Origin: Nitrospirota bacterium
GTDB lineage: Bacteria; Nitrospirota; Nitrospiria; Nitrospirales; UBA8639
Assembly: GCA_029879555.1 (NCBI GenBank)
Contig: JAOUQB010000161.1
Coordinates: 1 to 6,147, forward strand
Length of the DNA stretch: 6,147 nucleotides
Reading direction: 5' to 3'
The notes below the pieces were generated by a model. The model saw only the letters and a program-made list of their open reading frames with translations, ran no database searches and had not been told where the DNA came from. This document shows, in pieces, positions 1 to 6,147 of this stretch. The translations under genes and the position numbers were made by a program. Each line of letters opens with the position of its first letter. Positions within the stretch are counted from its first letter, which is position 1.

Positions 1-1053
1 GATCGCCTTCGTTTAACTCCAGAACGAATTGCAAATATGGCCAAACAGATTCGTGAGATTGCCAAATTGCGGGACCCGGTCGGGGAATCAAAAGGGTTGT
101 GGCAGCGTCCGAACGGGATGCGAGTGGGGCGTGTGCGGGTTCCAATCGGCGTCATTGGCATTATTTATGAATCTCGTCCCAACGTCACGGCTGATGCGGC
201 AGCCTTATGTTTAAAATCCGGCAATGTGTGCGTGTTGAGGGGAGGCTCTGAAGCCCTTCATTCCAATACGGCGATTGCCAAAGTGCTAGGGGAAGCCATT
301 CAAAAAACAGGAATTCCTGAAGGAGCGATTACCTTTATCGATCGACCGGATCGTGAAGTGGTGTTAGCTCTACTCAAAAGCGACCAATTTATCGATCTCA
401 TCATCCCACGCGGGGGTGATGCGCTGATGAAAACCGTGAACGAGCATGCCACCATTCCCGTGATTAAGCATGATAAAGGCGTCTGTCATATTTATGTTGA
501 TTCGGACGCCGATCTTGATATGGCTCAACGGATTAGCTTTAACGCCAAAGTGCAGCGACCTTCAACCTGTAATGCCATGGAAACGTTGCTGGTCCATGAA
601 AAAGTGGCAAAAAAGCTGCTGCCATCCTTGGCCGCTGAATTCCTCGAGGCCAAGGTGGAAATGCGGGGCTGTCCCAAAACCTGTAAAATTGTCTCCGAGG
701 CTAATCCGGCGCAAGACGAAGATTTTGGTCAGGAATTTTTAGCCTTAATTGTCGCAATCAAAGTGGTGAAAGACATTGATGAGGCGATGGACCATATTGA
801 CCGGCATGGATCGCGTCACACGGAAACAATTGTCACTAATGATTATGACCGTGCCCTGCGATTTCTCAGAGAAGTCGATGCAGGAGCCGTCATGATCAAT
901 GCATCGACAAGGTTGAATGATGGGTATGAATTTGGATTGGGTGCAGAAATTGGGATCAGTACTACCCGTATCCATGCTCGGGGACCAATGGGGCTTGAAG
1001 ATTTGACTTGTTCGAAATATCTCGTCTATGGCACCGGCCAAATTCGGGAGTAA
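1..1053 (+). CDS. proA: Gamma-glutamyl phosphate reductase (glutamate-5-semialdehyde dehydrogenase), 5' end missing
   Basis: ProA reduces gamma-glutamyl phosphate with NADPH to glutamate-5-semialdehyde, the second step of proline synthesis in the cytoplasm. The reading frame is already open at base 1 and gives DRLRLTPERIANMAKQIREI, a typical internal ProA segment, so the ATG at 37 is an internal methionine and not the start. 350 residues are present; the family is about 415-420 long, so roughly 65-70 N-terminal residues lie outside the window. Visible family blocks are GVIGIIYESRPNVTADAAAL, LIIPRGGDAL, the catalytic-cysteine block QRPSTCNAMETLLVH (Cys codon at 568-570), NASTRLNDGYEFGLGAEIGI and the C-terminal HARGPMGLEDLT. 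No frameshift or lost key residue is seen. It is often found beside proB, which may lie upstream; nadD, another frequent neighbour, does not follow here. Identification is very secure. Confidence 0.97.
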   Translation, partial: DRLRLTPERIANMAKQIREIAKLRDPVGESKGLWQRPNGMRVGRVRVPIGVIGIIYESRPNVTADAAALCLKSGNVCVLRGGSEALHSNTAIAKVLGEAIQKTGIPEGAITFIDRPDREVVLALLKSDQFIDLIIPRGGDALMKTVNEHATIPVIKHDKGVCHIYVDSDADLDMAQRISFNAKVQRPSTCNAMETLLVHEKVAKKLLPSLAAEFLEAKVEMRGCPKTCKIVSEANPAQDEDFGQEFLALIVAIKVVKDIDEAMDHIDRHGSRHTETIVTNDYDRALRFLREVDAGAVMINASTRLNDGYEFGLGAEIGISTTRIHARGPMGLEDLTCSKYLVYGTGQIRE

Positions 1054-1056
1054 CAT

Positions 1057-1076
1057 GCCTTTCTTGTCAGGAAGGT
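1057..1076 (+). other. Short hairpin just after proA, possible weak terminator
   Basis: CCTTTC (1058-1063) pairs with GGAAGG (1070-1075), including one G-T wobble, around the six-base loop TTGTCA. A G-T pair at 1057/1076 could add one step. It starts four bases after the proA stop codon. There is no T run behind it (TTCCATG follows), so it is not a standard intrinsic terminator. It may only slow polymerase, protect the 3' end of the proA message, or be chance. No other terminator is visible between proA and the next gene. Confidence 0.3.
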
Positions 1077-1163
1077 TCCATGCTGGCCATATAGTATCTT
1101 CCAGTCTCGAGTCTGTCGGACTTATCGTGAGTCAGTGGGCATGAGGTCTCGACTGATCTTGTC

Positions 1164-2936
1164 ATGAACGTTCACGCCACGTTGCAGCATCCGGAAGCCA
1201 TTCGGTTTCCGGGCAATTATCCATATAAAAATCATTGGGATACAGCCGGTGGGCGAGTGGTAGAGCTTCCCTCTGGCCATCACGTCTGGTATGGCCAGCA
1301 TGGCCAGCGTATTTTACTAGCCGATCCCACCGGCGCTCCACTACACGAATGTCTTTGGGAGGAAGACCTTTCCGGTCTTCCAAGGCTGGTGTCGGTTCGA
1401 ATACGCCTGGACTGGGGCCAATGGGTTGGCATCAAACCCGGCGGTCTCGTGAATATCATATCACTGGATCTTTCAAAGCGGCCTGGTTGGGAGCAACTGA
1501 CGAGAGATGATCTACGAGCGATGGCCGCTCGGGCCATGAATGCAGATCTCCCCACCATTCAGTTTTTTTACCGTGACGATGATTTAACGCTGGGCAGTAA
1601 CGGTCACGCGACCATTCGCCAGGTCAAAGATGCTTTCTACGTGCTGCCGGATGGGTCGTTTCAGGGAGCACGGTTTATGTCCTGCATGAGTCGCATGGAA
1701 TGGGGAAAAATCGATTATTTGCCTGTCGTGGAATTGTTTTTGTCCCTACTTCCAGGCACGGGGAGCGCGACGTTTGAATTAATTCGTGGGCTCTATGATG
1801 ATCAGCAGATGGATTCGCCGACCCCTTTGCGGTATCGAGGAATTCCTGCATATCCGTCTCTTGGCGCCTTTCGTTTATTCACCTCTTTTTTCACTCCTTC
1901 CACGCATTCAGGTGAGGTTCCTCTAGACGTCTTTTTAGACGTCAATCGTTCACATGAAGTGGAATGGCTGCCTTCACCTGAGTACCTCGTTCGCCATATT
2001 GATCAAGAACAGCGCCTCAGTGTGACCGTTCATCATCACATGATTCAAAAAGTCATCCGTTGGGATGATCCAACGGGCTTAGCCTATCTACCCACGACAC
2101 CATCCGGCGAAGCCAAAATGGACGGACGTGGGGTGCAAGTCCTTGGACAAGAGCTCCATCTTCATGATGGGTCTCAACTGGATGTCATGACCATTCAGGA
2201 ATCATGGCAACTAACAAAGTCAAATCTTAAGCCTACTTGGAACGCCCCTTTGACGTCGTGGCGAGACTGTTTTCCTCAAGGTCCGCCAGCGCTCTCTGCG
2301 AGCCAAGCTTTTTCGGCCGTCCTGCTCTATCCGGATAACGATGAGATGATTGGTGAAAAAGAAAGCCAGCCATTTATCTTCGATTACGTAGACGATTTTC
2401 TAGAAGATCACACCGAATTGCGGCAATTTCGGGAAATGGCCGATCAGGTGTTTCTCTCACGGTGCGAGGCAAGCCTCGGAGCGTGCCTGAAGTATGAGCG
2501 CCCTCAACGGCATACCATCTGGTATGAATGGTCGGAATTTGCTCTAAAACATGCGCAATACATTTGGAATACCTTACACCGCAAGAACCAATTGTCTTGG
2601 CTCTCACATTTTCAATTTTTCCCGGTAGGGCTGCAGGCCATCACGGAGACCACTTCGCCATTTGATTGGATGAATGTTTGGATTCCATTTTCCGCCTATG
2701 ATGATCCTCAAGAATTACGGCAATGGAGTTCCTTCCTTGCTAATCATCTTGTCCCGGGCGGGATTGGATGTGTGGCTGGCCCAGAAGTCATGGGCCATCT
2801 TTTTCAGGAGCATGGGCTCTCTGTGGTCCATGCTGAACATGGGGAATTCTTGCCAACCTTCAAGATTCATCAGGCGATTCTTCAGGCTGGCAGGCTTCAT
2901 CCGGAATTAATGGTTTGGATCATTCAACAATCGTAA
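1164..2936 (+). CDS. Conserved-looking 590-residue protein of unknown function with a methyltransferase-like C-terminal segment
   Basis: I do not recognise this protein and assign no function. It is soluble-looking: no signal peptide, no clear membrane helix, many Trp and His. Residues about 1-130 look beta-rich (VVELPSGHHVWYG, QRILLADPTGAPL). Residues about 155-300 hold the most family-like blocks (LFLSLLPGTGSATFELIRGLY around 191-211, LRYRGIPAYPSLGAFRLF around 222-239, then HHHM at 290-293). Residues about 402-480 look helical. Residues about 499-560 (FDWMNVWIPFSAYDDP, then LANHLVPGGIGCVAGP) resemble the late strands of a class I SAM methyltransferase, where an aspartate-led strand is followed by a 'LxPGG' turn. 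However, I see no glycine-rich SAM-binding motif upstream, so an active methyltransferase is doubtful. ATG 1164 is the only ATG/GTG/TTG start after the in-frame stop at 1128. It lacks a close Shine-Dalgarno (GAGG at 1143-1146 is 17 bases away). The long frame and its codon use argue for a real gene. Confidence 0.85.
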   Translation: MNVHATLQHPEAIRFPGNYPYKNHWDTAGGRVVELPSGHHVWYGQHGQRILLADPTGAPLHECLWEEDLSGLPRLVSVRIRLDWGQWVGIKPGGLVNIISLDLSKRPGWEQLTRDDLRAMAARAMNADLPTIQFFYRDDDLTLGSNGHATIRQVKDAFYVLPDGSFQGARFMSCMSRMEWGKIDYLPVVELFLSLLPGTGSATFELIRGLYDDQQMDSPTPLRYRGIPAYPSLGAFRLFTSFFTPSTHSGEVPLDVFLDVNRSHEVEWLPSPEYLVRHIDQEQRLSVTVHHHMIQKVIRWDDPTGLAYLPTTPSGEAKMDGRGVQVLGQELHLHDGSQLDVMTIQESWQLTKSNLKPTWNAPLTSWRDCFPQGPPALSASQAFSAVLLYPDNDEMIGEKESQPFIFDYVDDFLEDHTELRQFREMADQVFLSRCEASLGACLKYERPQRHTIWYEWSEFALKHAQYIWNTLHRKNQLSWLSHFQFFPVGLQAITETTSPFDWMNVWIPFSAYDDPQELRQWSSFLANHLVPGGIGCVAGPEVMGHLFQEHGLSVVHAEHGEFLPTFKIHQAILQAGRLHPELMVWIIQQS

Positions 2937-2955
2937 CCTCTGGTTGTTCAATTTT

Positions 2956-2970
2956 AAGAAAACTTTTCTT
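2956..2970. repeat. A/T-rich palindrome between two hypothetical genes
   Basis: AAGAAAA (2956-2962) is the exact reverse complement of TTTTCTT (2964-2970), with a single C between. As RNA it would fold only by opening the centre to make a loop, leaving about five A-U/G-C pairs, so it is weak. It lies 19 bases after the stop of the 590-residue gene and just before the ribosome-binding region of the next gene. It could be a small protein-binding site, an RNA processing site or chance. Confidence 0.3.
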
Positions 2971-2985
2971 TGGGAGTGAAAGGTC

Positions 2986-3285
2986 ATGAACGAACAGGAG
3001 AAACAATTAGTGGTGATGGCCCATGCTCTGGCTCATCAAGAGAACGAAATCCAGTATCTCAAGGCCCTATTGGTTGAAAAAATGAATATGAAGCTTGAAG
3101 ACTTTCAACAAGAGCAAGATGCTTTTTGGGCGAAGAGCAAATATTTCCGAATCTATGAAACCATCAACAGTCTTCAAGCTTTACAACAGGAGATGGAAGC
3201 CCTTCCTGAAAATTTGGACTTAGACATGTACCGAGACCATCTGCGTTGGCCAAGCGATCCACCAGAGCATCCCTTGGAAAACTAA
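2986..3285 (+). CDS. Small helical (possible coiled-coil) hypothetical protein, 99 residues
   Basis: I do not recognise this protein. Residues about 1-72 are rich in Glu, Gln, Lys, Leu and Ala and free of proline and glycine, with hydrophobic residues spaced roughly as heptads (LVVMAHALAHQENEIQYLKALL). This suggests one or two long amphipathic helices that could dimerise or bind a partner. The tail from about 73 is acidic and proline-rich (LPENLDLD, WPSDPPEHP). There is no signal peptide or membrane segment. The start is supported by GGGAG at 2972-2976, nine bases before the ATG, the best Shine-Dalgarno among the genes here. It follows the 590-residue gene by 49 bases on the same strand with no terminator between, so the two are probably co-transcribed. 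It ends before the pyr promoter and is unlikely to belong to the pyr operon. Confidence 0.75.
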   Translation: MNEQEKQLVVMAHALAHQENEIQYLKALLVEKMNMKLEDFQQEQDAFWAKSKYFRIYETINSLQALQQEMEALPENLDLDMYRDHLRWPSDPPEHPLEN

Positions 3286-3343
3286 TGGGATAAGGCCGAT
3301 TTCTATACCGAACCCTCCCCAGCTTTCATGTGAGCGGCCACTC

Positions 3344-3372
3344 TTGACAGGAGGACGTGTCCTGAATAGGAT
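3344..3372 (+). promoter_or_regulatory. Sigma70-type promoter of the pyrR-pyrB-pyrC operon
   Basis: A perfect -35 hexamer TTGACA (3344-3349) is followed after exactly 17 bases by TAGGAT (3367-3372), which matches four of six -10 positions. Transcription should start near A3378/A3379, only one or two bases before the PyrR-binding hairpin. The position, after the stop of the 99-residue gene and before the leader, fits a dedicated operon promoter. The spacer contains the inverted repeat AGGAC-GT-GTCCT (3352-3363). The start site is inferred, not measured. Confidence 0.72.
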
Positions 3373-3379
3373 GGGGTAA

Positions 3380-3411
3380 CCTTTAAGGCTCATCCAGTGA
3401 GGTGGGCAAGG
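3380..3411 (+). promoter_or_regulatory. PyrR-binding RNA hairpin (anti-antiterminator) in the pyr leader
   Basis: The segment CATCCAGTGAGGTG (3391-3404) followed by GGCAAGG matches the Bacillus PyrR-site pattern as I remember it (UUUAA, then AGUCC-N-G-N-GAGGCU, then AAGG). By eye it folds as follows: lower stem CCTT (3380-3383) with AAGG (3408-3411); a one-sided purine-rich bulge TAAG (3384-3387); upper stem GCTCA/TGGGC (3388-3392 with 3403-3407); a bulged T3393; CC/GG (3394-3395 with 3401-3402); loop AGTGA. The bulged base and the GA-containing loop are as in Bacillus. The flanking pair AG/CU of Bacillus is replaced by CA/TG, which keeps the pairing. Another lower pairing, CTTT (3381-3384) with AAAG (3414-3417), is possible. 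Bound PyrR with UMP or UTP would stabilise this form and so allow termination. Confidence 0.82.
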
Positions 3412-3466
3412 AGAAAGCTGACGATGGCCCATTCTGTGGCCCCCACCCACATGACCTTCCCCTGCC
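3405..3466 (+). promoter_or_regulatory. Predicted antiterminator of the pyr leader
   Basis: GGCA (3405-3408) can pair with TGCC (3463-3466), GG (3410-3411) with CC (3461-3462), and GAA (3413-3415) with TTC (3457-3459), leaving A3409 bulged and one A-C mismatch. This pairing uses the 3' side of the PyrR hairpin and the 5' arm of the terminator at once, so it excludes both. That is the logic of antitermination when PyrR is not bound. A small hairpin, TGTGG (3435-3439) with CCACA (3447-3451), fits inside the large loop. The pairing was found by eye, without an energy calculation. Confidence 0.5.
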
Positions 3467-3486
3467 ATGCAGTGGAGGGTTTTTTT
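3460..3486 (+). terminator. Intrinsic terminator (attenuator) upstream of pyrR
   Basis: CCCT (3460-3463) pairs with AGGG (3476-3479); after a bulged G3464, CCA (3465-3467) pairs with TGG (3473-3475) around the loop TGCAG. Seven T follow directly (3480-3486). This is a standard Rho-independent shape. It sits after the PyrR-binding hairpin and 46 bases before the pyrR start, so its role is attenuation of the operon and not the end of an upstream gene. Confidence 0.82.
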
Positions 3487-3511
3487 GTGTTCCATTCCAC
3501 CCTAATTTTAG

Positions 3512-4087
<576 letters not shown>

Positions 4088-4095
4088 CACGACAC

Positions 4096-5016
4096 ATGGG
4101 TTTGAAGGGAAAAGATTTACTCACCATCACCGCCTTATCCGTGGAAGAGATAGAGTTGATTTTGACGACGGCAGAGTCCTTGAAAGAAGTCGGAGGCCGA
4201 GATATCAAAAAGGTTCCCGCCCTGCGTGGAAAGACGGTCGTTAACTTATTTTTCGAACCCAGCACGCGCACTCGAACATCCTTTGAATTGGCAGCCAAAC
4301 GATTAAGTGCCGATGTCATTAATTTTTCTCCTTCCACCAGTAGTGTGGTGAAAGGGGAAACACTCATCGACACAGCACGAAATATCGAATCCATGCAAGC
4401 CGACATTATTGTCTTGCGACATTCATCTCCTGGTGCGGCTGAGCATTTGGCTCGATTTGTCCGGTCGTCAGTGATTAATGCTGGAGACGGGTGGCATGCA
4501 CACCCCACGCAAGCGCTTTTAGATGTGTATACAATTAAAGAAAAGAAGAAAACGGTTGAAGGGCTGACCGTCGTGATCGTTGGAGATGTGGCCCATAGTC
4601 GTGTCGCTCGATCAAACATTGCCGCCTTAACGAAATTAGGTGCGGACGTACGGGTCGTCGCGCCCCCAACCATGCTACCCTTATACGTTGAGCAGCTCGG
4701 CGCAAAAGTGTTTTTTCGTTTTGACGAAGCCTTACTCGGAGCGGATGTCATCATGATGCTCCGGTTACAACGAGAACGGCTTGGCAAAGCGCTACTCCCG
4801 AGTATTCGAGAATATGCCACTTTATTTTGTTTGACGGCAGAACGGCTCAAATTGGCTAAGCCTGATGCGATTGTCATGCATCCGGGGCCATTGAATCGTG
4901 GGGTTGAAATTTCGCCCTCTGTGGCAGATGGTCCTGCCGCAGTTATTTTAGATCAAGTCTCCAATGGCGTATCGGTGCGGATGGCCTTGATGTATTTATT
5001 GTCAGGGACCGCGTAA
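4096..5016 (+). CDS. pyrB: Aspartate carbamoyltransferase catalytic subunit
   Basis: PyrB joins carbamoyl phosphate and L-aspartate to N-carbamoyl-L-aspartate, the committed step of pyrimidine synthesis; the catalytic chain works as a trimer. The 306 residues match the usual catalytic-chain length. The carbamoyl-phosphate motif STRTR is at 56-60 (in [13 protein letters not shown]). Ser82 and Lys86 (in SSVVKGET) align by eye with E. coli Ser80 and Lys84. Further blocks are R108-H109, [14 protein letters not shown] (130-143), [13 protein letters not shown] (162-174), R223/Q225 (LRLQRERLG) of the aspartate loop and [12 protein letters not shown] (261-272). All expected catalytic residues are present. 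The start lies 8 bases after the pyrR stop with no evident Shine-Dalgarno, which suggests translational coupling. No regulatory-chain gene (pyrI) is seen directly after it. Control should come mainly from the upstream PyrR attenuator. Confidence 0.97.
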   Translation: MGLKGKDLLTITALSVEEIELILTTAESLKEVGGRDIKKVPALRGKTVVNLFFEPSTRTRTSFELAAKRLSADVINFSPSTSSVVKGETLIDTARNIESMQADIIVLRHSSPGAAEHLARFVRSSVINAGDGWHAHPTQALLDVYTIKEKKKTVEGLTVVIVGDVAHSRVARSNIAALTKLGADVRVVAPPTMLPLYVEQLGAKVFFRFDEALLGADVIMMLRLQRERLGKALLPSIREYATLFCLTAERLKLAKPDAIVMHPGPLNRGVEISPSVADGPAAVILDQVSNGVSVRMALMYLLSGTA

Positions 5017-5037
5017 CATTTGTCGAAAAAGAGAACT

Positions 5038-6147
5038 ATGAACGAAGGAACATCGAAACCAGCCGTAGACCAAACCGTCTGTATTCAAGGTGGAACGGTC
5101 ATTGATCCAGGTTATGTGAATGGACGCGCTGATGTACTCATCCAAGATGGGAAAATTGTTGAAGTAGGGTATCCACTTCAACGTGCTCTTAAACAGGATG
5201 GGTCGGTCACCATCCTTGATGCCAGTGGTTGGATTGTGGCTCCTGGCCTGGTCGATCTTCATTGTCATCTGCGTGAACCGGGATTTGAATACAAGGAAAC
5301 AATTGCCACGGGTTCAGCTTCAGCCGTGGCCGGAGGCTTTACCTCCATTTGTGCGATGCCCAACACCCAGCCGGTCAATGATAATGCTGCCATCACGCAA
5401 TTTATGTTGACCAAGGGGCAACAGGCGAGGAAAGCGCGAATCTTTCCGATTGGCGCCATCACCAAAAATTCGGATGGTGAAGAATTAGCGAATATTGGCG
5501 AGTTGGTTGAAGCCGGGTGTGTGGCGATTTCTGATGATGGACGTCCCGTTATGAATAGCTTAGTCATGCGTCGTGCGTTGGAATACGCTAAAGCCTTTGG
5601 CATTCCGGTGGTCGATCATTGCGAAGATTTGCATTTGACCGATGGTGGCTGCATGAACGAGGGTGTGGTCTCGACAGAATTAGGGATGCCAGGTATTCCT
5701 GATGCATCCGAAGAAGTGATGGTGGCTCGGAATCTTGCTCTTGCCGATCTGACCGGAGTGACGGTTCATTTGGCCCATTTAAGCACGGCTCGATCTGTTG
5801 AGCTTGTTCGTCATGCGAAAGCGCAAGGGCTTCCCGTGAGCGCGGAAGTCTGTCCTCATCATTTTTCAATAACTGAAGAGGCCGTTCGCGGCTACAAGGC
5901 CAATGCCAAAATGAATCCACCTCTTCGAACCAGTGAAGATATGCTCGCGCTTCAACAGGGGTTGGTGGACGGCACCATCGATGTCATTGCCACCGATCAT
6001 GCGCCTCATGCGCTGCAAGAAAAACAGTTGGAGTTTGATACGGCCCCATTCGGAATTGTGGGTTTTGAAACCGCCCTGCCGCTCACCCTTCGATTGGTGC
6101 ATGATGGCGTCTTGTCTCTTGAGCAGGCACTTGATAAGTTGACCCGT
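5038..6147 (+). CDS. pyrC: Dihydroorotase, class I type, 3' end missing
   Basis: PyrC is a zinc amidohydrolase that closes carbamoyl aspartate to dihydroorotate, the step after PyrB. The frame is open for 370 codons from ATG 5038 to the last base, so the gene runs off the window; class I enzymes are about 420-430 long, leaving some 50-60 residues missing. Metal and active-site blocks are all present: DLHCHLREPG (H75, H77), MPNTQPV (108-113), SDDG (165-168), DHCED (H194), HLAHLST (H247), CPHHF (272-276), KMNPPLR (291-297) and ATDHAPH (D320). This set points to an active enzyme and not to an inactive PyrC-like partner of PyrB. About 12 residues (MNEGTSKPAVDQ) precede the usual first strand, a slight extension. 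The purine stretch AAAAAGAG at 5026-5033 may serve as a weak ribosome site. It starts 21 bases after the pyrB stop, in the same operon. Confidence 0.96.
   Translation, partial: MNEGTSKPAVDQTVCIQGGTVIDPGYVNGRADVLIQDGKIVEVGYPLQRALKQDGSVTILDASGWIVAPGLVDLHCHLREPGFEYKETIATGSASAVAGGFTSICAMPNTQPVNDNAAITQFMLTKGQQARKARIFPIGAITKNSDGEELANIGELVEAGCVAISDDGRPVMNSLVMRRALEYAKAFGIPVVDHCEDLHLTDGGCMNEGVVSTELGMPGIPDASEEVMVARNLALADLTGVTVHLAHLSTARSVELVRHAKAQGLPVSAEVCPHHFSITEEAVRGYKANAKMNPPLRTSEDMLALQQGLVDGTIDVIATDHAPHALQEKQLEFDTAPFGIVGFETALPLTLRLVHDGVLSLEQALDKLTR

Noticed and set aside
37..39. ATG at 37 as the start of proA
   Set aside because: The codons upstream to base 1 continue the ProA sequence (DRLRLTPERIAN), and starting here would remove about 80 residues from a conserved enzyme.
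1064..1095. Possible promoter TTGTCA ... TATAGT before the 590-residue gene
   Set aside because: The boxes are 20 bases apart, too far for a normal sigma70 promoter, and the -35 box falls in the loop of the proA-distal hairpin. It cannot be supported.
1280..1558. Open frames of 91-92 codons on both strands inside the 590-residue gene
   Set aside because: They are shadows of the long + strand frame, with Arg/Ser-rich products typical of wrong-frame reading.
3220..3495. A 91-codon open frame on the - strand across the pyr leader
   Set aside because: It overlaps the end of the 99-residue gene, the promoter, the PyrR hairpin and the terminator, and its product shows no recognisable features.
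5265..5920. Two open frames on the - strand of about 110 codons each
   Set aside because: Both lie opposite the well-supported pyrC frame with all its active-site motifs and show no family features.

Overview
The window is a bacterial chromosomal stretch of roughly 50% G+C, with all recognisable genes on the + strand. It starts inside proA (proline biosynthesis) and ends inside pyrC (pyrimidine biosynthesis). No mobile element, tRNA, rRNA or CRISPR array is visible. The style of the PyrR, PyrB and PyrC proteins and the unassigned 590-residue protein suggest a Nitrospira-like bacterium (Nitrospirota, perhaps one of the lower-G+C marine-type lineages). That is an impression from memory, not a search result.

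Layout: (1) positions 1-1053 hold the 3' five-sixths of proA, with the catalytic-cysteine region intact. (2) Positions 1054-1163 are a short gap with one hairpin and no clear terminator or promoter. (3) Positions 1164-2936 hold a 590-residue protein of unknown function whose tail looks like the second half of a class I methyltransferase fold. (4) Positions 2986-3285 hold a 99-residue, mostly helical protein of unknown function, probably co-transcribed with it. (5) Positions 3286-3532 are the regulatory leader of the pyrimidine genes. They contain a strong sigma70-type promoter, a PyrR-binding RNA hairpin starting almost at the predicted transcript start, a possible antiterminator, and an intrinsic terminator with seven T. 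(6) pyrR (3533-4087), pyrB (4096-5016) and pyrC (5038 to the window edge) follow with gaps of 8 and 21 bases, as a tight operon.

The pyrimidine block can be read as a self-contained feedback circuit. PyrB makes carbamoyl aspartate and PyrC cyclises it to dihydroorotate. PyrR, the first gene of the operon, would bind the leader RNA when UMP/UTP is plentiful. That binding would stop the antiterminator from forming, so transcription would end before pyrR. Leader pairing was worked out by eye and its three structures are mutually exclusive in the way the Bacillus pyr model requires. pyrC is open to the last base of the window and is cut off by its edge.

The best candidates for something undescribed are the 590-residue/99-residue gene pair and the occurrence of a Bacillus-style PyrR leader in what is probably a non-Firmicute.
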